Of a stretch of DNA of 64,000 nucleotides, positions 18,597 through 27,947 are shown one piece after another (position 1 is the stretch's first letter; every line of letters begins with the position of its first letter). The DNA lies in contig NZ_SJOF01000012.1 in NCBI RefSeq assembly GCF_004331255.1, positions 62,001 to 126,000 of the forward strand, written 5' to 3'. The position numbers and the translations under genes were made by a program. The notes under the pieces were generated by a model. That model ran no database searches. It saw only the letters and a list, made by a program, of their open reading frames with translations, and was not told the DNA's origin. The stretch is from Acinetobacter sp. ANC 4173 (GTDB lineage Bacteria; Pseudomonadota; Gammaproteobacteria; Pseudomonadales; Moraxellaceae).

Positions 18597-19490
18597 CTAG
18601 AAAATTCCAGTATAGAATTGCTCTTTTAAGATTTTTAAAATGAGGTTAATCGCCTCATTACTTTGCTCTTTGCGATAGCTGGCATACAAACCAATGGTCG
18701 GTAATGGCTCAATGGTATTTTTCACTACGATTTTATCGCCCAATAAGGGAATCACATAAGCAGGCACCAAACTCCATCCTACCCCCATCCCGACCAAATT
18801 TACATTGAGTAGAATGTTGGTAGAATGCTGCACCACATTCACATTGAGTTTAGATTTTTTGAAAAAATCCTGAATAATTTTATACAGTTGAGGTGAGGCA
18901 CCTTCATCACTGATAATAAAATCTTGCTGATTAAAACTTTTAATACTGACATGGCGCTGCGCTGCCACAGCCGAATCTTTCGGCACAATCAGCGCCAAAG
19001 GTTCATTGAAAATTTGTACAAACTCCAATTCACTCGATTCATCAATATAGCGGGTGAAAGCAATATCAATATCGCCTTTTTTTAAGGCTCTAAACTGATC
19101 TGCATCGGTCAAACTATGAAAATGAATTTTTAAATCGGGAAAATGTGCCCGAATGTTGGGCATGATATAAGGGAATATCTTCATCTCAGCCACAGGTACA
19201 AAACCAATATGTAATTGGTCTTTACTCATATTTGCCACTTTGCGTGCATCGTGAATGGCTTTTTCCGCATGTTCCAAACTAAGTAATGCTTCCTTTAAAA
19301 AGGCTTTGCCTTCTTCGGTCAACTCCACTTTTCGGTTAGAGCGAACCAGTAACTGTACGCCAACCTCTTGCTCCAGATCTTTGATTTGCTGACTTAAAGA
19401 GGGTTGTACCGTACACATGCGCTGCGCAGCTTTGGTAAAATTTAACTCTTCAGCCACTGCAACAAAGTAACGTAAATGACGTAATTCCAT
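18597..19490 (-). CDS. LysR-family regulator, HcaR-like
   Basis: This 297-residue LysR-type regulator begins MELRHLRYFVAVAEELNFTKAAQ, the winged helix-turn-helix (1-60), followed by a linker and an effector-binding domain (about 90-295). The sequence pattern (LHIGFVPVAEMKIFP, STNILLNVNLVGMGVGWSLVP) resembles HcaR, the activator of 3-phenylpropionate/cinnamate genes, and the BenM/CatM group. That fits the convergent MhpA-like hydroxylase. Its ATG overlaps the stop of the MFS gene by one base. The effector is inferred only from the family. Confidence 0.85.
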   Translation of the reverse strand: MELRHLRYFVAVAEELNFTKAAQRMCTVQPSLSQQIKDLEQEVGVQLLVRSNRKVELTEEGKAFLKEALLSLEHAEKAIHDARKVANMSKDQLHIGFVPVAEMKIFPYIMPNIRAHFPDLKIHFHSLTDADQFRALKKGDIDIAFTRYIDESSELEFVQIFNEPLALIVPKDSAVAAQRHVSIKSFNQQDFIISDEGASPQLYKIIQDFFKKSKLNVNVVQHSTNILLNVNLVGMGVGWSLVPAYVIPLLGDKIVVKNTIEPLPTIGLYASYRKEQSNEAINLILKILKEQFYTGIF

Positions 19491-20695
19491 CAGTGTTCTC
19501 CTTCCTGTTGAACGGATACAACTTTAGCTACCACTTTTAATCGATACACCGCAAGCGTGACTAAAGTCATCATGGCACAAAACAAATAAGTCATGGCATA
19601 GCCCCAATAGGCAATTAAAATTCCCATGAACACTGAACCGACCGCCAAGCCTAAATCAAACAAGGTAAAATAAGTCGAAATGGCATGTCCAATCCGTTGC
19701 TTAGCTACACTCTGAATGGCAACCGTCTGCAAACATGGAAATAAAGTGCCATATCCAATCCCGATCAGTACTGCAGATAACCAGAGTACCCACGGCTGAT
19801 TCAACTGACTTAGCACAGCTAAACCAATCGCAAACAGAATAAAAGATGGATAAATCACCACGCTAGCACCTTTTTGGTCAAACCACCGTCCCACCCAGGG
19901 TCTAACCAAAATCATGGAACAAGCGAAGACCAAAAAGAAGGTACTGGTATATGCCATCAGTTGCTTGGTTTCGGTATATGCCGCAATAAAACTCATCACA
20001 CTCGAATAAGAAAATGCTGTCAACAGTGCTACCGAACCCACGGACAGAACTCGAAACTCAATAATATCTTGCACTTTTAAACGGGAAGATGATGGCTCGA
20101 CTAAGGATCGGCTGTCTTCATCATCAATAGGAATACACAGACAAAAAATAAATCCTAGCGTCATCAGTCCCGATAAAATGGCAAATAACACGGTAAAACT
20201 GGCATATTGCGTAATGGTTAAAGCCAATAAGGGGCCAAACACAACCCCTAAATTGGTCGACATCACAAAATAGCCCATGCCTTCGCCTTTGCGATGTTCG
20301 GGAATAAACTCATTGGCAACAGGTACCGTAACTGTCGTTAAAATACTGAACCAGATGCCATGAATAAAACGCATCAATAACAGGCTCCACATGCTGTCGA
20401 TCCATAAATAACTGAATGCAAACAACACAAATAAAATTTCTGAGCCACGAAAACTAAGCTTCTTGCCTATTTTTTCCGAAATTAGTCCAGAAAAAGGACG
20501 TACCATAATGGATGAAATTAAAAACAAGGTCAGTGCTAAGCCTGCCTCTTGAATAGACCCACCCAAATCTTTCATGATGTAGACAGGTAAAATAGCCAGT
20601 AAGGCAAAATAATAAGTAAATAAAAACAGGTTATTCAGAACGCAAAATACAAATGCCCGATTCCATAGTTTGTCTACACATAGTGCCAATTTCAT
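19490..20695 (-). CDS. MFS transporter, efflux type
   Basis: This 401-residue protein has about 12 hydrophobic segments. The motif GLISEKIGKK between spans 2 and 3 is the MFS signature A region, and RFIHGIWFSILTTVTVPVANEF resembles motif B/C of drug/H+ antiporters. It is most like sugar or drug efflux MFS members. It lies directly after the tetR gene (adjacent stop and start) and overlaps lysR by one base, so it is probably under TetR control. The exported substrate may be the aromatic handled by neighbouring enzymes (inference). Confidence 0.85.
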   Translation of the reverse strand: MKLALCVDKLWNRAFVFCVLNNLFLFTYYFALLAILPVYIMKDLGGSIQEAGLALTLFLISSIMVRPFSGLISEKIGKKLSFRGSEILFVLFAFSYLWIDSMWSLLLMRFIHGIWFSILTTVTVPVANEFIPEHRKGEGMGYFVMSTNLGVVFGPLLALTITQYASFTVLFAILSGLMTLGFIFCLCIPIDDEDSRSLVEPSSSRLKVQDIIEFRVLSVGSVALLTAFSYSSVMSFIAAYTETKQLMAYTSTFFLVFACSMILVRPWVGRWFDQKGASVVIYPSFILFAIGLAVLSQLNQPWVLWLSAVLIGIGYGTLFPCLQTVAIQSVAKQRIGHAISTYFTLFDLGLAVGSVFMGILIAYWGYAMTYLFCAMMTLVTLAVYRLKVVAKVVSVQQEGEH

Positions 20696-21277
20696 TTATG
20701 GACTCACTTTCTTGTCAGCATTCACACGGGCAGGTTGCAGCACCATGTCCAACAATGCCTGAATATAAGCGTCATCAGGCTGATGATTAAAGAAGATCAT
20801 CTGATAATGAATGGGCGCATATAAAGTATCCAACATCAGTTCAAATGGATAATCGGCACGAATCTCTCCATTTTGAATGGCCAATTGAATCAACTTTCGG
20901 GTCGCTTCACGGCGGGGTAATAAATACTGGCTAAAAAACTCCCCTGCGGCTTCACGATGCTCGGATAACACCACCAATAAGGCTCGTCCTATTGGGCGAT
21001 TTAAAGCATGTGATAACTTGAGTAATTGTTGCTTCAAATTAAATTCAAGACTTTGTGCATAGTCCAGTTCGAACACCGAAGCCGTTTCCTGCTTGAAGGC
21101 TTCAAAGACCAAATCTGATTTATGTTTCCACCAACGGTAAATGGTGGACTTACCTACACCCGCCCGAGCAGCAATCTCTTCAATCGTCAATTTACTGTAT
21201 TCATAATCTTCTAAAGCTGCGATCACAGCATCTAAAATACATTGCTTGCGACGCGAAGATTTTTCTAACTCAGACAT
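20696..21277 (-). CDS. TetR-family repressor
   Basis: This 193-residue TetR regulator has an N-terminal helix-turn-helix (KLTIEEIAARAGVGKSTIYRWWKHKSDLVFEAF, about 24-58) and a C-terminal ligand-binding domain ending PARVNADKKVSP. It is the first gene of the tetR-MFS-lysR-GST operon. A perfect 18-base palindrome lies 17 bases upstream of its ATG and overlaps the likely promoter, so it probably represses itself and the MFS gene. The stop abuts the MFS start. Confidence 0.88.
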   Translation of the reverse strand: MSELEKSSRRKQCILDAVIAALEDYEYSKLTIEEIAARAGVGKSTIYRWWKHKSDLVFEAFKQETASVFELDYAQSLEFNLKQQLLKLSHALNRPIGRALLVVLSEHREAAGEFFSQYLLPRREATRKLIQLAIQNGEIRADYPFELMLDTLYAPIHYQMIFFNHQPDDAYIQALLDMVLQPARVNADKKVSP

Positions 21278-21293
21278 GGCTCACCATAAAACG

Positions 21294-21311
21294 AAACGAT
21301 ACGTATCGTTT
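21294..21311. promoter_or_regulatory. Perfect 18-bp palindrome, likely TetR operator
   Basis: AAACGATACGTATCGTTT is identical to its own reverse complement and lies just upstream of the tetR start. A TATAAA-like box on the minus strand overlaps its outer end. It resembles the operator style of TetR regulators. No second copy was noticed. Confidence 0.7.
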
Positions 21312-21385
21312 TATACTAATGTAATTTTACTGGCTAAACTAGAGGATTAAGACCAAGGACTATAAGTTCATATCATTTAGCCGCA

Positions 21386-21421
21386 TAAAAAAACCCGTGA
21401 GTTAGTTACACTCACGGGTTT
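21386..21421 (-). terminator. Intrinsic terminator after the thioesterase
   Basis: On the minus strand, arms AAACCCGTGAGT and ACTCACGGGTTT form a hairpin followed by seven T residues, directly downstream of the stop at 21442. Confidence 0.88.
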
Positions 21422-21441
21422 CGCTTGAACACAGCTAAATT

Positions 21442-21966
21442 TTAGCTTGGTGTCGAAGACTTTTTATAAATGCTGCAAGATGGGTGATGGTTTTCTTGCA
21501 AACGAGCCACTTTACGTTGTTCTGCAGCCTCAAAACGACAACGCTTCCATTCATTGGTTAAGTCCAATGGTGGAATTTGTTTAGGTTGACCTGTTTCATC
21601 TACCGCAACCATGGTGAAATAGCAGCTATTGGTATGACGTACAGTCCGTTTTTGAATATTTTGTGCTTCTACACGAATACCGATTTCCATAGAAGTACGG
21701 CCCACATGGTTTACGCTGGCAAGAAAAGTGACCAACTCACCGACATGAATCGGTTCTTTAAAGTTCACTTTATCAACCGATAGTGTCACAACATAACTAC
21801 CTGAATAGCGGCTTGCACAGGCATATGCCACCTGATCCAGCAGCTTTAAAATAGTTCCACCATGAACATTACCCGAGAAATTTGCCATATCTGGAGTCAT
21901 CAATACAGACATGGTCAACTCCGACTGATCATCTAAAATTGGAGTAATTTGATCTAATGGGGACAT
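21442..21966 (-). CDS. Acyl-CoA thioesterase, hot-dog fold (YciA-like)
   Basis: This 174-residue protein has the hot-dog domain of cytosolic acyl-CoA hydrolases. The segment NVHGGTILKLLDQVAYACA carries the conserved histidine-glycine and aspartate of the YciA/BACH family. VTLSVDKVNFKEPIHVGELV and MEIGIRVEAQN follow in the expected order. It would hydrolyse acyl-CoA to free acid and CoA. It is monocistronic, with its own terminator. The upstream region is a long AT-rich spacer. Confidence 0.88.
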   Translation of the reverse strand: MSPLDQITPILDDQSELTMSVLMTPDMANFSGNVHGGTILKLLDQVAYACASRYSGSYVVTLSVDKVNFKEPIHVGELVTFLASVNHVGRTSMEIGIRVEAQNIQKRTVRHTNSCYFTMVAVDETGQPKQIPPLDLTNEWKRCRFEAAEQRKVARLQENHHPSCSIYKKSSTPS

Positions 21967-22445
21967 CGCGTTCTCTAGACTCTTGTAAAGATAGTAGAAT
22001 ATGTACGCATTATTATATAACTTTTGTCATAAATAACATGTTCAAATCGGCAATTAAGTCATCACTATTATTTATAGTGATTACCATATCATTCAGTAAA
22101 ATATATATTAATACACTCAACTTTAATATAAGCCCATAATTTCATTATATTTATCATAAATTATTCAACAATATCTAAAACAGCTTGTAACTTCACTCAT
22201 CTCTACCCAAAACAATTTTAATTATGGAAATGCTCTGTCAGAACTGAACAGTCATTTAAAATACGGCTGTTTGAAGTTTTTTTTAAATGTCGTTTAGCTA
22301 AATTTGGGTATATCAATTGGAAGAGTCATCTGGCTTAAATTGAGTAATTTCTCCACAATAAACCACCCAACCGCTATCCTCTTCTTCGTTCTCTGGAAAG
22401 AATGAATGGAGGCTATAAGCTCTAATATTCCTTACGGCTACAGCG
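21967..22445. other. AT-rich spacer with a possible gene remnant
   Basis: No gene with a good start is seen. On the minus strand a frame open from the end of the patatin gene to 22313 encodes a protein-like acidic segment (SLHSFFPENEEEDSGWVVYCG) without its own start codon; its upstream part overlaps patatin in another frame. It may be the tail of a degraded gene. The rest is very AT-rich. Confidence 0.35.
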
Positions 22446-23438
22446 CTAGTTTTGAACAGAATATTGAGGAATTTTATAACCGCGTGAATAATTCTGCTGA
22501 TCAAAAACTTTCAGGATATTACTCAACTGTTTATCTGCAGCATTCATGCCTGCTTGCATGGTTTCTTCACGCCCTTTGACATCAAAGATATGCGCTTTTT
22601 CACGTAAATCTGGCTGAATGACAATATCGGCATGTTTTAATTCTTCTTGAGCCAAATGATTCTGCATAATGTTGATATTTTGGTTAAATAGGCCCCAAAC
22701 ATTCTTGGTTTCAGTATGTTCGGGTTGTGCCAGAATATCTACAGCTATCACAATATCTGCACCTAATTCCCGAGCAACATTCACAGGTACAGGGCTGACG
22801 AGTCCACCATCGACGTATTCCTCTCCTGCAATTTTTGTGGGAATGAACATACTGGGGATAGAAACTGAGGCGCGGACTGCTTGTCCAGTGTTACCATAAT
22901 TGAAAACTACTTTTTTACCTTCTTTTAGCTCGGTCGCCACTACATACATTGGCGTTTTTAAAAGTTCCAACGGTGTGTTGAGCACTTGTTCATTGACATA
23001 ATTTTCAACTTTTTGACCATCAAAGAAACCCGTCATTGCCAGTTTTACATCACGGACATCATTGGCTTTCATATTCAGCGCAATCTCACGTAATTGTTGG
23101 GCATTTTTCCCACTGGCATAAATTGACCCCACTACGCTGCCTGCACTGGTGCCCACAATCAAATCTGGATGAATCCCGTATTGCTCCAGCACCTGAATCA
23201 CGCCAATATGTGCATAGCCACGCGCGCCACCACTGCCTAAAACCAATGCCACAATCGGACGATGTTCTGTTTGTTTAAGTTTTTTGAAGTCGATACGATT
23301 CGCCTGCACTTGAGCTTCAGCAACTATAGGCGTAGTTGTTGGCTGGACAGAGGGCAATAATGATGACTGAGCCATACTCTGACCCGAGAACATTCCCCAA
23401 ATAATGCCAATAACCAAACTAGATTGAAGCGGTTTCAA
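22446..23438 (-). CDS. Patatin-like phospholipase (RssA-type), exported
   Basis: This 330-residue protein has a signal sequence (residues 1-23, cleavage near SMAQ) and a patatin domain. It shows the oxyanion motif GSGGARGYAH (about 68-77), the nucleophile Ser98 in GTSAG, and the catalytic aspartate in DGG at 210-212. It would hydrolyse phospholipids or acyl esters in the periplasm. The start is a TTG (MKPLQSSLVIG) with a purine-rich AGAGAG upstream; no in-frame ATG is closer. The length suits the NTE/RssA subgroup. The neighbours give no functional clue. Confidence 0.88.
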   Translation of the reverse strand: MKPLQSSLVIGIIWGMFSGQSMAQSSLLPSVQPTTTPIVAEAQVQANRIDFKKLKQTEHRPIVALVLGSGGARGYAHIGVIQVLEQYGIHPDLIVGTSAGSVVGSIYASGKNAQQLREIALNMKANDVRDVKLAMTGFFDGQKVENYVNEQVLNTPLELLKTPMYVVATELKEGKKVVFNYGNTGQAVRASVSIPSMFIPTKIAGEEYVDGGLVSPVPVNVARELGADIVIAVDILAQPEHTETKNVWGLFNQNINIMQNHLAQEELKHADIVIQPDLREKAHIFDVKGREETMQAGMNAADKQLSNILKVFDQQNYSRGYKIPQYSVQN

Positions 23439-23635
23439 GGTAGGTAAACTCTCTGATCGTAACTAATAGTTATTCTATGCAAAATAGATGGTTTCACTGT
23501 TGCAATTCGTAAAAATGAAACCTAAGTTCATTAGCATAACGAACAAAAACCGTAAAATTATGAAGACTAGGCTGCATTTTCGAAAATTTTCTTCTTGGCT
23601 TGTTTTTAAATCAATGATCCATGCAGGTCAAAAAC

Positions 23636-23678
23636 CAAATAAAAAAGCCAGTATGATTCAGACACACTGGCTTTTTCA
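23636..23678. terminator. Bidirectional terminator after the AGCS symporter gene
   Basis: The arms AAAAAGCCAGT and ACTGGCTTTTT flank an 11-base loop, 20 bases downstream of the symporter stop on the minus strand. Confidence 0.85.
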
Positions 23679-23698
23679 AAATTCAGATTTTCAAGTGA

Positions 23699-25174
23699 TT
23701 ACCAAATATCAGAATTCACTTTGTCTTTAAATTTTGGATGGTTATCTAACTTAAATTCAGGCTCTTTAATCCCCTGTTTAAGCTGTGAGGTATAGTCTTT
23801 TAATAGCATCAAAGCAAAAGGCGTTAACAATAAAATTGCAAACAAGTTAATGGTTGCCATTAAGCCCATAGATAAATCCGCCATTGACCACACCAACGGT
23901 ACACTGGTAATTGCACCGAAGTACACCATAAACAGCACCAGTAAACGGAATACCAACATCACTTTACGGTTATTGTTAATGAACTGCATATTACTTTCGG
24001 CATAAGCATAGTTCCCAATAATCGATGAGTAAGCAAACATGAACAAAATGATGGCAAGGAAGTCATCCCCCCAGCTACCAATCTGACTCACCAAAGCCAT
24101 TTGTGTTAATTGTACCCCCGCAAAACCTGCATCATGGTACATCCCTGAAGACAAGATAATAATAGCTGTACATGAGCACACCACGAAGGTATCCACAAAT
24201 ACACCTAGCATTTGTACCAAACCTTGGTTTACAGGATGTTTAACATCCGATGCTGCTGCCGCGTTTGGCGCAGAACCCATCCCCGCTTCATTCGAGAATA
24301 AACCACGCTTAATCCCCATCATCATAGCCATAGAGACCATCGCACCGAAGAAACCACCGGCTGCGGCATCAAACTGGAAAGCATGGGTAAAAATGAGCTG
24401 GAAAATTTCAGGTAACATTGAAAAGTTCTTCACTGCAATGTATAGCGCTACGGCCAAATACATCACTGCCATGAGGGGAACAAAGCTTTCTGCCACCTTG
24501 GCAATACGCTTAATTCCACCAAAAATAATGACTGCCGTTAAGATCACTAGAACAATACCCACCCAAGAAATTTCAAAAGAGAAAAGTCCTAAGTTCAGCA
24601 TAAGATTGGCTTTATCCCAGCCCCATGCGTGCGAGGTTGCATCAATAATTGAGTTGGCTTGCACTGCATTGAAGACAAAGCCATAAGCTAAAATCAACGA
24701 TAACGCAAAAAATACACCCAACCATTTTTGTTTTAAACCTTGAGTAATATAGTAGGCTGGTCCACCACGAAATTGCTGATTTTGTGTATCACGAATCTTA
24801 AAAAGCTGAGCCAAAGAAGACTCGACAAATGCTGAACTCATCCCTAAAAATGCGGTTAGCCACATCCAGAACACTGCACCAGGACCACCAATCGCAATCG
24901 CAATCGCAACACCTGCAACATTACCTACACCTACGCGACTCGCAAGACCAGTCACAAAGGCTTGGAATGGTGTAATACCATGATCATCATCGCCTGCTTT
25001 ACGACTCGATTTCATGACTTTAATACTGTGAAAAAACAGTCGAAACTGCACGGCACCAGTAATTAGGGTATAAAACACTCCAACCACCACCAAAAATACC
25101 ACCAAAAAGTTCCATAAAGGATCATTCAGCATTTGCACCCAGGACATTAGGGTGGTATTTAGTTGTTCGTTCAT
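23699..25174 (-). CDS. Alanine/glycine:cation symporter (AGCS family)
   Basis: This 491-residue inner-membrane protein has about 11 hydrophobic spans. The AGCS signatures are visible in GLASRVGVGNVAGVAIAIAIGGPGAVFWMW and FSNEAGMGSAPNAAA. The family uses sodium or protons to take up alanine, glycine or glutamine. AAGGAATAAG precedes the ATG. It lies next to gltS on the same strand with a terminator-like hairpin between them, so the two amino-acid transporters are probably separate transcripts. Confidence 0.92.
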   Translation of the reverse strand: MNEQLNTTLMSWVQMLNDPLWNFLVVFLVVVGVFYTLITGAVQFRLFFHSIKVMKSSRKAGDDDHGITPFQAFVTGLASRVGVGNVAGVAIAIAIGGPGAVFWMWLTAFLGMSSAFVESSLAQLFKIRDTQNQQFRGGPAYYITQGLKQKWLGVFFALSLILAYGFVFNAVQANSIIDATSHAWGWDKANLMLNLGLFSFEISWVGIVLVILTAVIIFGGIKRIAKVAESFVPLMAVMYLAVALYIAVKNFSMLPEIFQLIFTHAFQFDAAAGGFFGAMVSMAMMMGIKRGLFSNEAGMGSAPNAAAASDVKHPVNQGLVQMLGVFVDTFVVCSCTAIIILSSGMYHDAGFAGVQLTQMALVSQIGSWGDDFLAIILFMFAYSSIIGNYAYAESNMQFINNNRKVMLVFRLLVLFMVYFGAITSVPLVWSMADLSMGLMATINLFAILLLTPFALMLLKDYTSQLKQGIKEPEFKLDNHPKFKDKVNSDIW

Positions 25175-25214
25175 TTTCTTATTCCTTAAGACTCAGCAGA
25201 TAGTATTTCGCAAT

Positions 25215-25247
25215 TCAAAAAAGGCCTTGTGACCAAGACCTTTTGCT
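25215..25247 (-). terminator. Terminator after gltS
   Basis: On the minus strand AAAAGGTCTTG pairs with CAAGGCCTTTT (G-U pairs allowed), followed by TTTT, six bases beyond the gltS stop. Confidence 0.7.
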
Positions 25248-25252
25248 TGCTC

Positions 25253-26494
25253 TTAAGCAAAGAACTTAAGAATAATTTGAATAACAGTTGCATTGATTAG
25301 GTCAACGAAGAATGCCCCACAAAGTGGAACAATCAAAAATGCTTTATGTGAAGCACCATACATGTTCGTGATGGCTTGCATATTGGCAACAGCAGTTGGT
25401 GTTGCCCCCATACCAAAACCACAATGACCTGCAGAAAGTACGGCTGCATCGTAATTTTTACCCATGACTCGGAAGGTCACAAATGCCGCGTAAAGCGCCA
25501 TAGTAATAGTCTGCGCACCCAAAATTACAACTAATGGACCAGCAAGGTCTGCAAGTTGCCATAATTTCAGCGAAAGTAATGCCATTGCCAAGTACAGAGA
25601 AAGTGAAGCATTACCAAAAACATCAATCGCACGGTCAAAAATATTTACTTTGAACACACTCTCAAGAATGTTACGTAAAATTACACCACCACCTAATGTC
25701 CACACAAAAGTTGGTAATTCAAACCATGTGCCCTTACTAAAACCTGTCATGAACTCGGCAAATGCAAGACATGCGGCGAACATTCCTAATGTCGTGATTG
25801 CATTATCCGCAGTAATTAAACGTACCTGATGCGGGTATTCAAAAGGTGCAGAATGCTCAGCCTCCTGATCTGTCATTGGCGTATGATCACGCTTCTCGAT
25901 CTGAGCATTGGTTTTAGGCTCAGCAAGTTGATAACGATTAATCAACATCTTCGCCAATGGACCACCAATTAAACCGCCGATGATCAAACCAAAAGTGGCA
26001 CTTGCCATACCCAGAGCTAATGCACCTTGAATCCCATGCTTAACTTCTAGAATTTCACCCCAAGCACCCGCAGTACCATGACCACCGGTTAAGGTAATTG
26101 AACCTGCGATAAGACCAATCAGTGGATCAATACCCAATAAAGTCGCCAGACTCATACCAACAAAATTCTGTACTACAATGAATGAAGCAACAGCAATCAG
26201 GAAGATCACCAAGCCCATGCCACCTTCTTTCAATTTTGAGAAATTTGCACTTAAACCAATAGAAGCAAAGAAAATAAGCATAAAGCTGGTTTGTAATTCA
26301 CTACTGGTACTGATGCTAAAACCCCAAATGTTGTATACAACTAGGGAAAGAAGCGCTGCAATCAAACCACCTGCTACTGGTTCAGGAATATTATAACGAC
26401 GTAAAAAATCGATGCGATTCACAAGGAATCGACCCAATAACAATACAATGACTGCCGCAATCAGCGTATAGAATGCATTAAAAGTAAGTGCCAT
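25253..26494 (-). CDS. gltS: Sodium/glutamate symporter
   Basis: This 413-residue protein is GltS, the Na+-dependent glutamate carrier of the inner membrane. It shows the two inverted re-entrant motifs GSITLTGGHGTAGAWG and SAGHCGFGMGATPTAVANM, which are diagnostic of the family, and about ten transmembrane spans with a charged central loop (residues 195-225). Glutamate uptake links to gdhA and the 2-oxoglutarate genes elsewhere in this window only in metabolic terms. Confidence 0.96.
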   Translation of the reverse strand: MALTFNAFYTLIAAVIVLLLGRFLVNRIDFLRRYNIPEPVAGGLIAALLSLVVYNIWGFSISTSSELQTSFMLIFFASIGLSANFSKLKEGGMGLVIFLIAVASFIVVQNFVGMSLATLLGIDPLIGLIAGSITLTGGHGTAGAWGEILEVKHGIQGALALGMASATFGLIIGGLIGGPLAKMLINRYQLAEPKTNAQIEKRDHTPMTDQEAEHSAPFEYPHQVRLITADNAITTLGMFAACLAFAEFMTGFSKGTWFELPTFVWTLGGGVILRNILESVFKVNIFDRAIDVFGNASLSLYLAMALLSLKLWQLADLAGPLVVILGAQTITMALYAAFVTFRVMGKNYDAAVLSAGHCGFGMGATPTAVANMQAITNMYGASHKAFLIVPLCGAFFVDLINATVIQIILKFFA

Positions 26495-26636
26495 AATTCT
26501 TGTCCGTCAATTTTATCTGTTGTTATACAGATAAATAATAACGCTCTATGTAAGAAAAGCTGCAAGAAGCTTTGTACAAACAGTGAAACACGTGGCTTGT
26601 ACAAAGCGCTTGCGGTTTGACTTTAGAGCAAGAGTT

Positions 26637-27947
26637 TTAGAAGTTGTAACGTGCCATAGCACCTACGCGATTATCTTTCCCTTTTTTGCCAGAGAAAGTC
26701 TCTCGCTCACCATAGACATATTCCACCCCTAGCGTGACTGGAGTCACTGGGCTAAACATCACATTGAGCCAACCTTGTTGCAAGGTCTTGTTCTGTACTG
26801 TATCTGTAGATGTTAGATTGTCAGCAAAATCATTATTATCATTTGCCAACATAAGACCATATCCCAATGTACTGCGTACTTTAGGATTGAATTGATAAGT
26901 TGTACCTACCGTTAAGGCATCAAACTCATTTAAATTAATGTCCGTTGTCGCTGGACTAATGTTATAAGCCGTATTGGTATATAGCAAAAATTTGTCGTCG
27001 CCCTTAACGTGGGAATAATCTCCCATCACGCGAAGTTGTTCAGACAACTTATAGCTTGCACCTAAACCTAAACCCCAACTCAATGCAGTTTTATTGTCGG
27101 CATCTGTAGCACGAAATTCCTGTGCTAGAGCACGTAAAGAAGTGGTTCCCTTATCTGCTGAAAAATTGTGTTTCACTTTTGTAGTTAATGCAGGGAAACG
27201 ATTGTCATCACGCCCTTTTTCTAAACCTAGAAAAAATGATGTGTCTGCATTGAATTTATCGCTATAACGTACCATTGAGGTACGGAACGTACCAATCCCT
27301 AAGGGTGCATTAAAATCAAGCATTTCAGGTTGTAAGTCAGTGGCTAGAAAGGTGGAGGTTGTTTGACCCAATAACCAGTTATTCAGGGTTAAATAAGCAT
27401 GGCGAATACGTAGTGAATCATTACTACCACGAAAATCGACTTCAACTTTCCCCCCAATATCTTGATCTTCAATCGGTGCTTTAAAATCTAAACCTAAACG
27501 AGTTGTGGTCGCGGTACTGTAAAAACGATCTTCTGTTTTATTTGTATTTGTTATATCACTCAAAGCAACCGCATGAATACGGTTAAAAATCGCATCGCCA
27601 CCATCAAATTGGTAAGAGACATCGCCACGGACAAATCCGTAGAGCTTAACTTCAGAACCACCCGCGGTTTTGACCTGTAACGGTGATGCTTTTTCTGTAC
27701 TTATATTAGAATGAACAGCTATAGATGTTGTCGTTTGCGGTTTTATTGTAGGACTTACCGCTGTTGATTGTTGTACTTGTGGGAAATTTTGCTGAATCAA
27801 AGCTTTTAATGCTTCAACTTCTGCTCGTAATTGTGCAATTTCCTCTTGCTCAGCAGACGCTGCGTGAGTCACTGTCATCATCAAAGTTGCAATGGTAACT
27901 GCCAAGCTTTGACGAATTGCAGGCTTCTTCATGAGGGATAAACTCAT
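26637..27947 (-). CDS. DcaP-like outer-membrane porin, copy 1
   Basis: This 436-residue protein has a signal peptide (cleavage near HAASA) and a short N-terminal coiled coil with heptads (EEIAQLRAEVEALKALIQQ). A beta-barrel follows with KLYGFVRGDVSYQFDGG and ends in ARYNF, the terminal phenylalanine expected for outer-membrane proteins. DcaP trimers of Acinetobacter take up dicarboxylates and some beta-lactams. The second copy (28250-29605) is upstream on the same strand and shares the same architecture. AAGGAGC precedes the ATG. Confidence 0.88.
   Translation of the reverse strand: MSLSLMKKPAIRQSLAVTIATLMMTVTHAASAEQEEIAQLRAEVEALKALIQQNFPQVQQSTAVSPTIKPQTTTSIAVHSNISTEKASPLQVKTAGGSEVKLYGFVRGDVSYQFDGGDAIFNRIHAVALSDITNTNKTEDRFYSTATTTRLGLDFKAPIEDQDIGGKVEVDFRGSNDSLRIRHAYLTLNNWLLGQTTSTFLATDLQPEMLDFNAPLGIGTFRTSMVRYSDKFNADTSFFLGLEKGRDDNRFPALTTKVKHNFSADKGTTSLRALAQEFRATDADNKTALSWGLGLGASYKLSEQLRVMGDYSHVKGDDKFLLYTNTAYNISPATTDINLNEFDALTVGTTYQFNPKVRSTLGYGLMLANDNNDFADNLTSTDTVQNKTLQQGWLNVMFSPVTPVTLGVEYVYGERETFSGKKGKDNRVGAMARYNF

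Noticed and set aside
21957..22139. Hydrophobic plus-strand ORF
   Set aside because: It is in very AT-rich DNA, overlaps the thioesterase start and lacks a ribosome-binding site.
23488..23730. Plus-strand ORF across the AGCS terminator
   Set aside because: It runs through a terminator hairpin and the end of a real gene.
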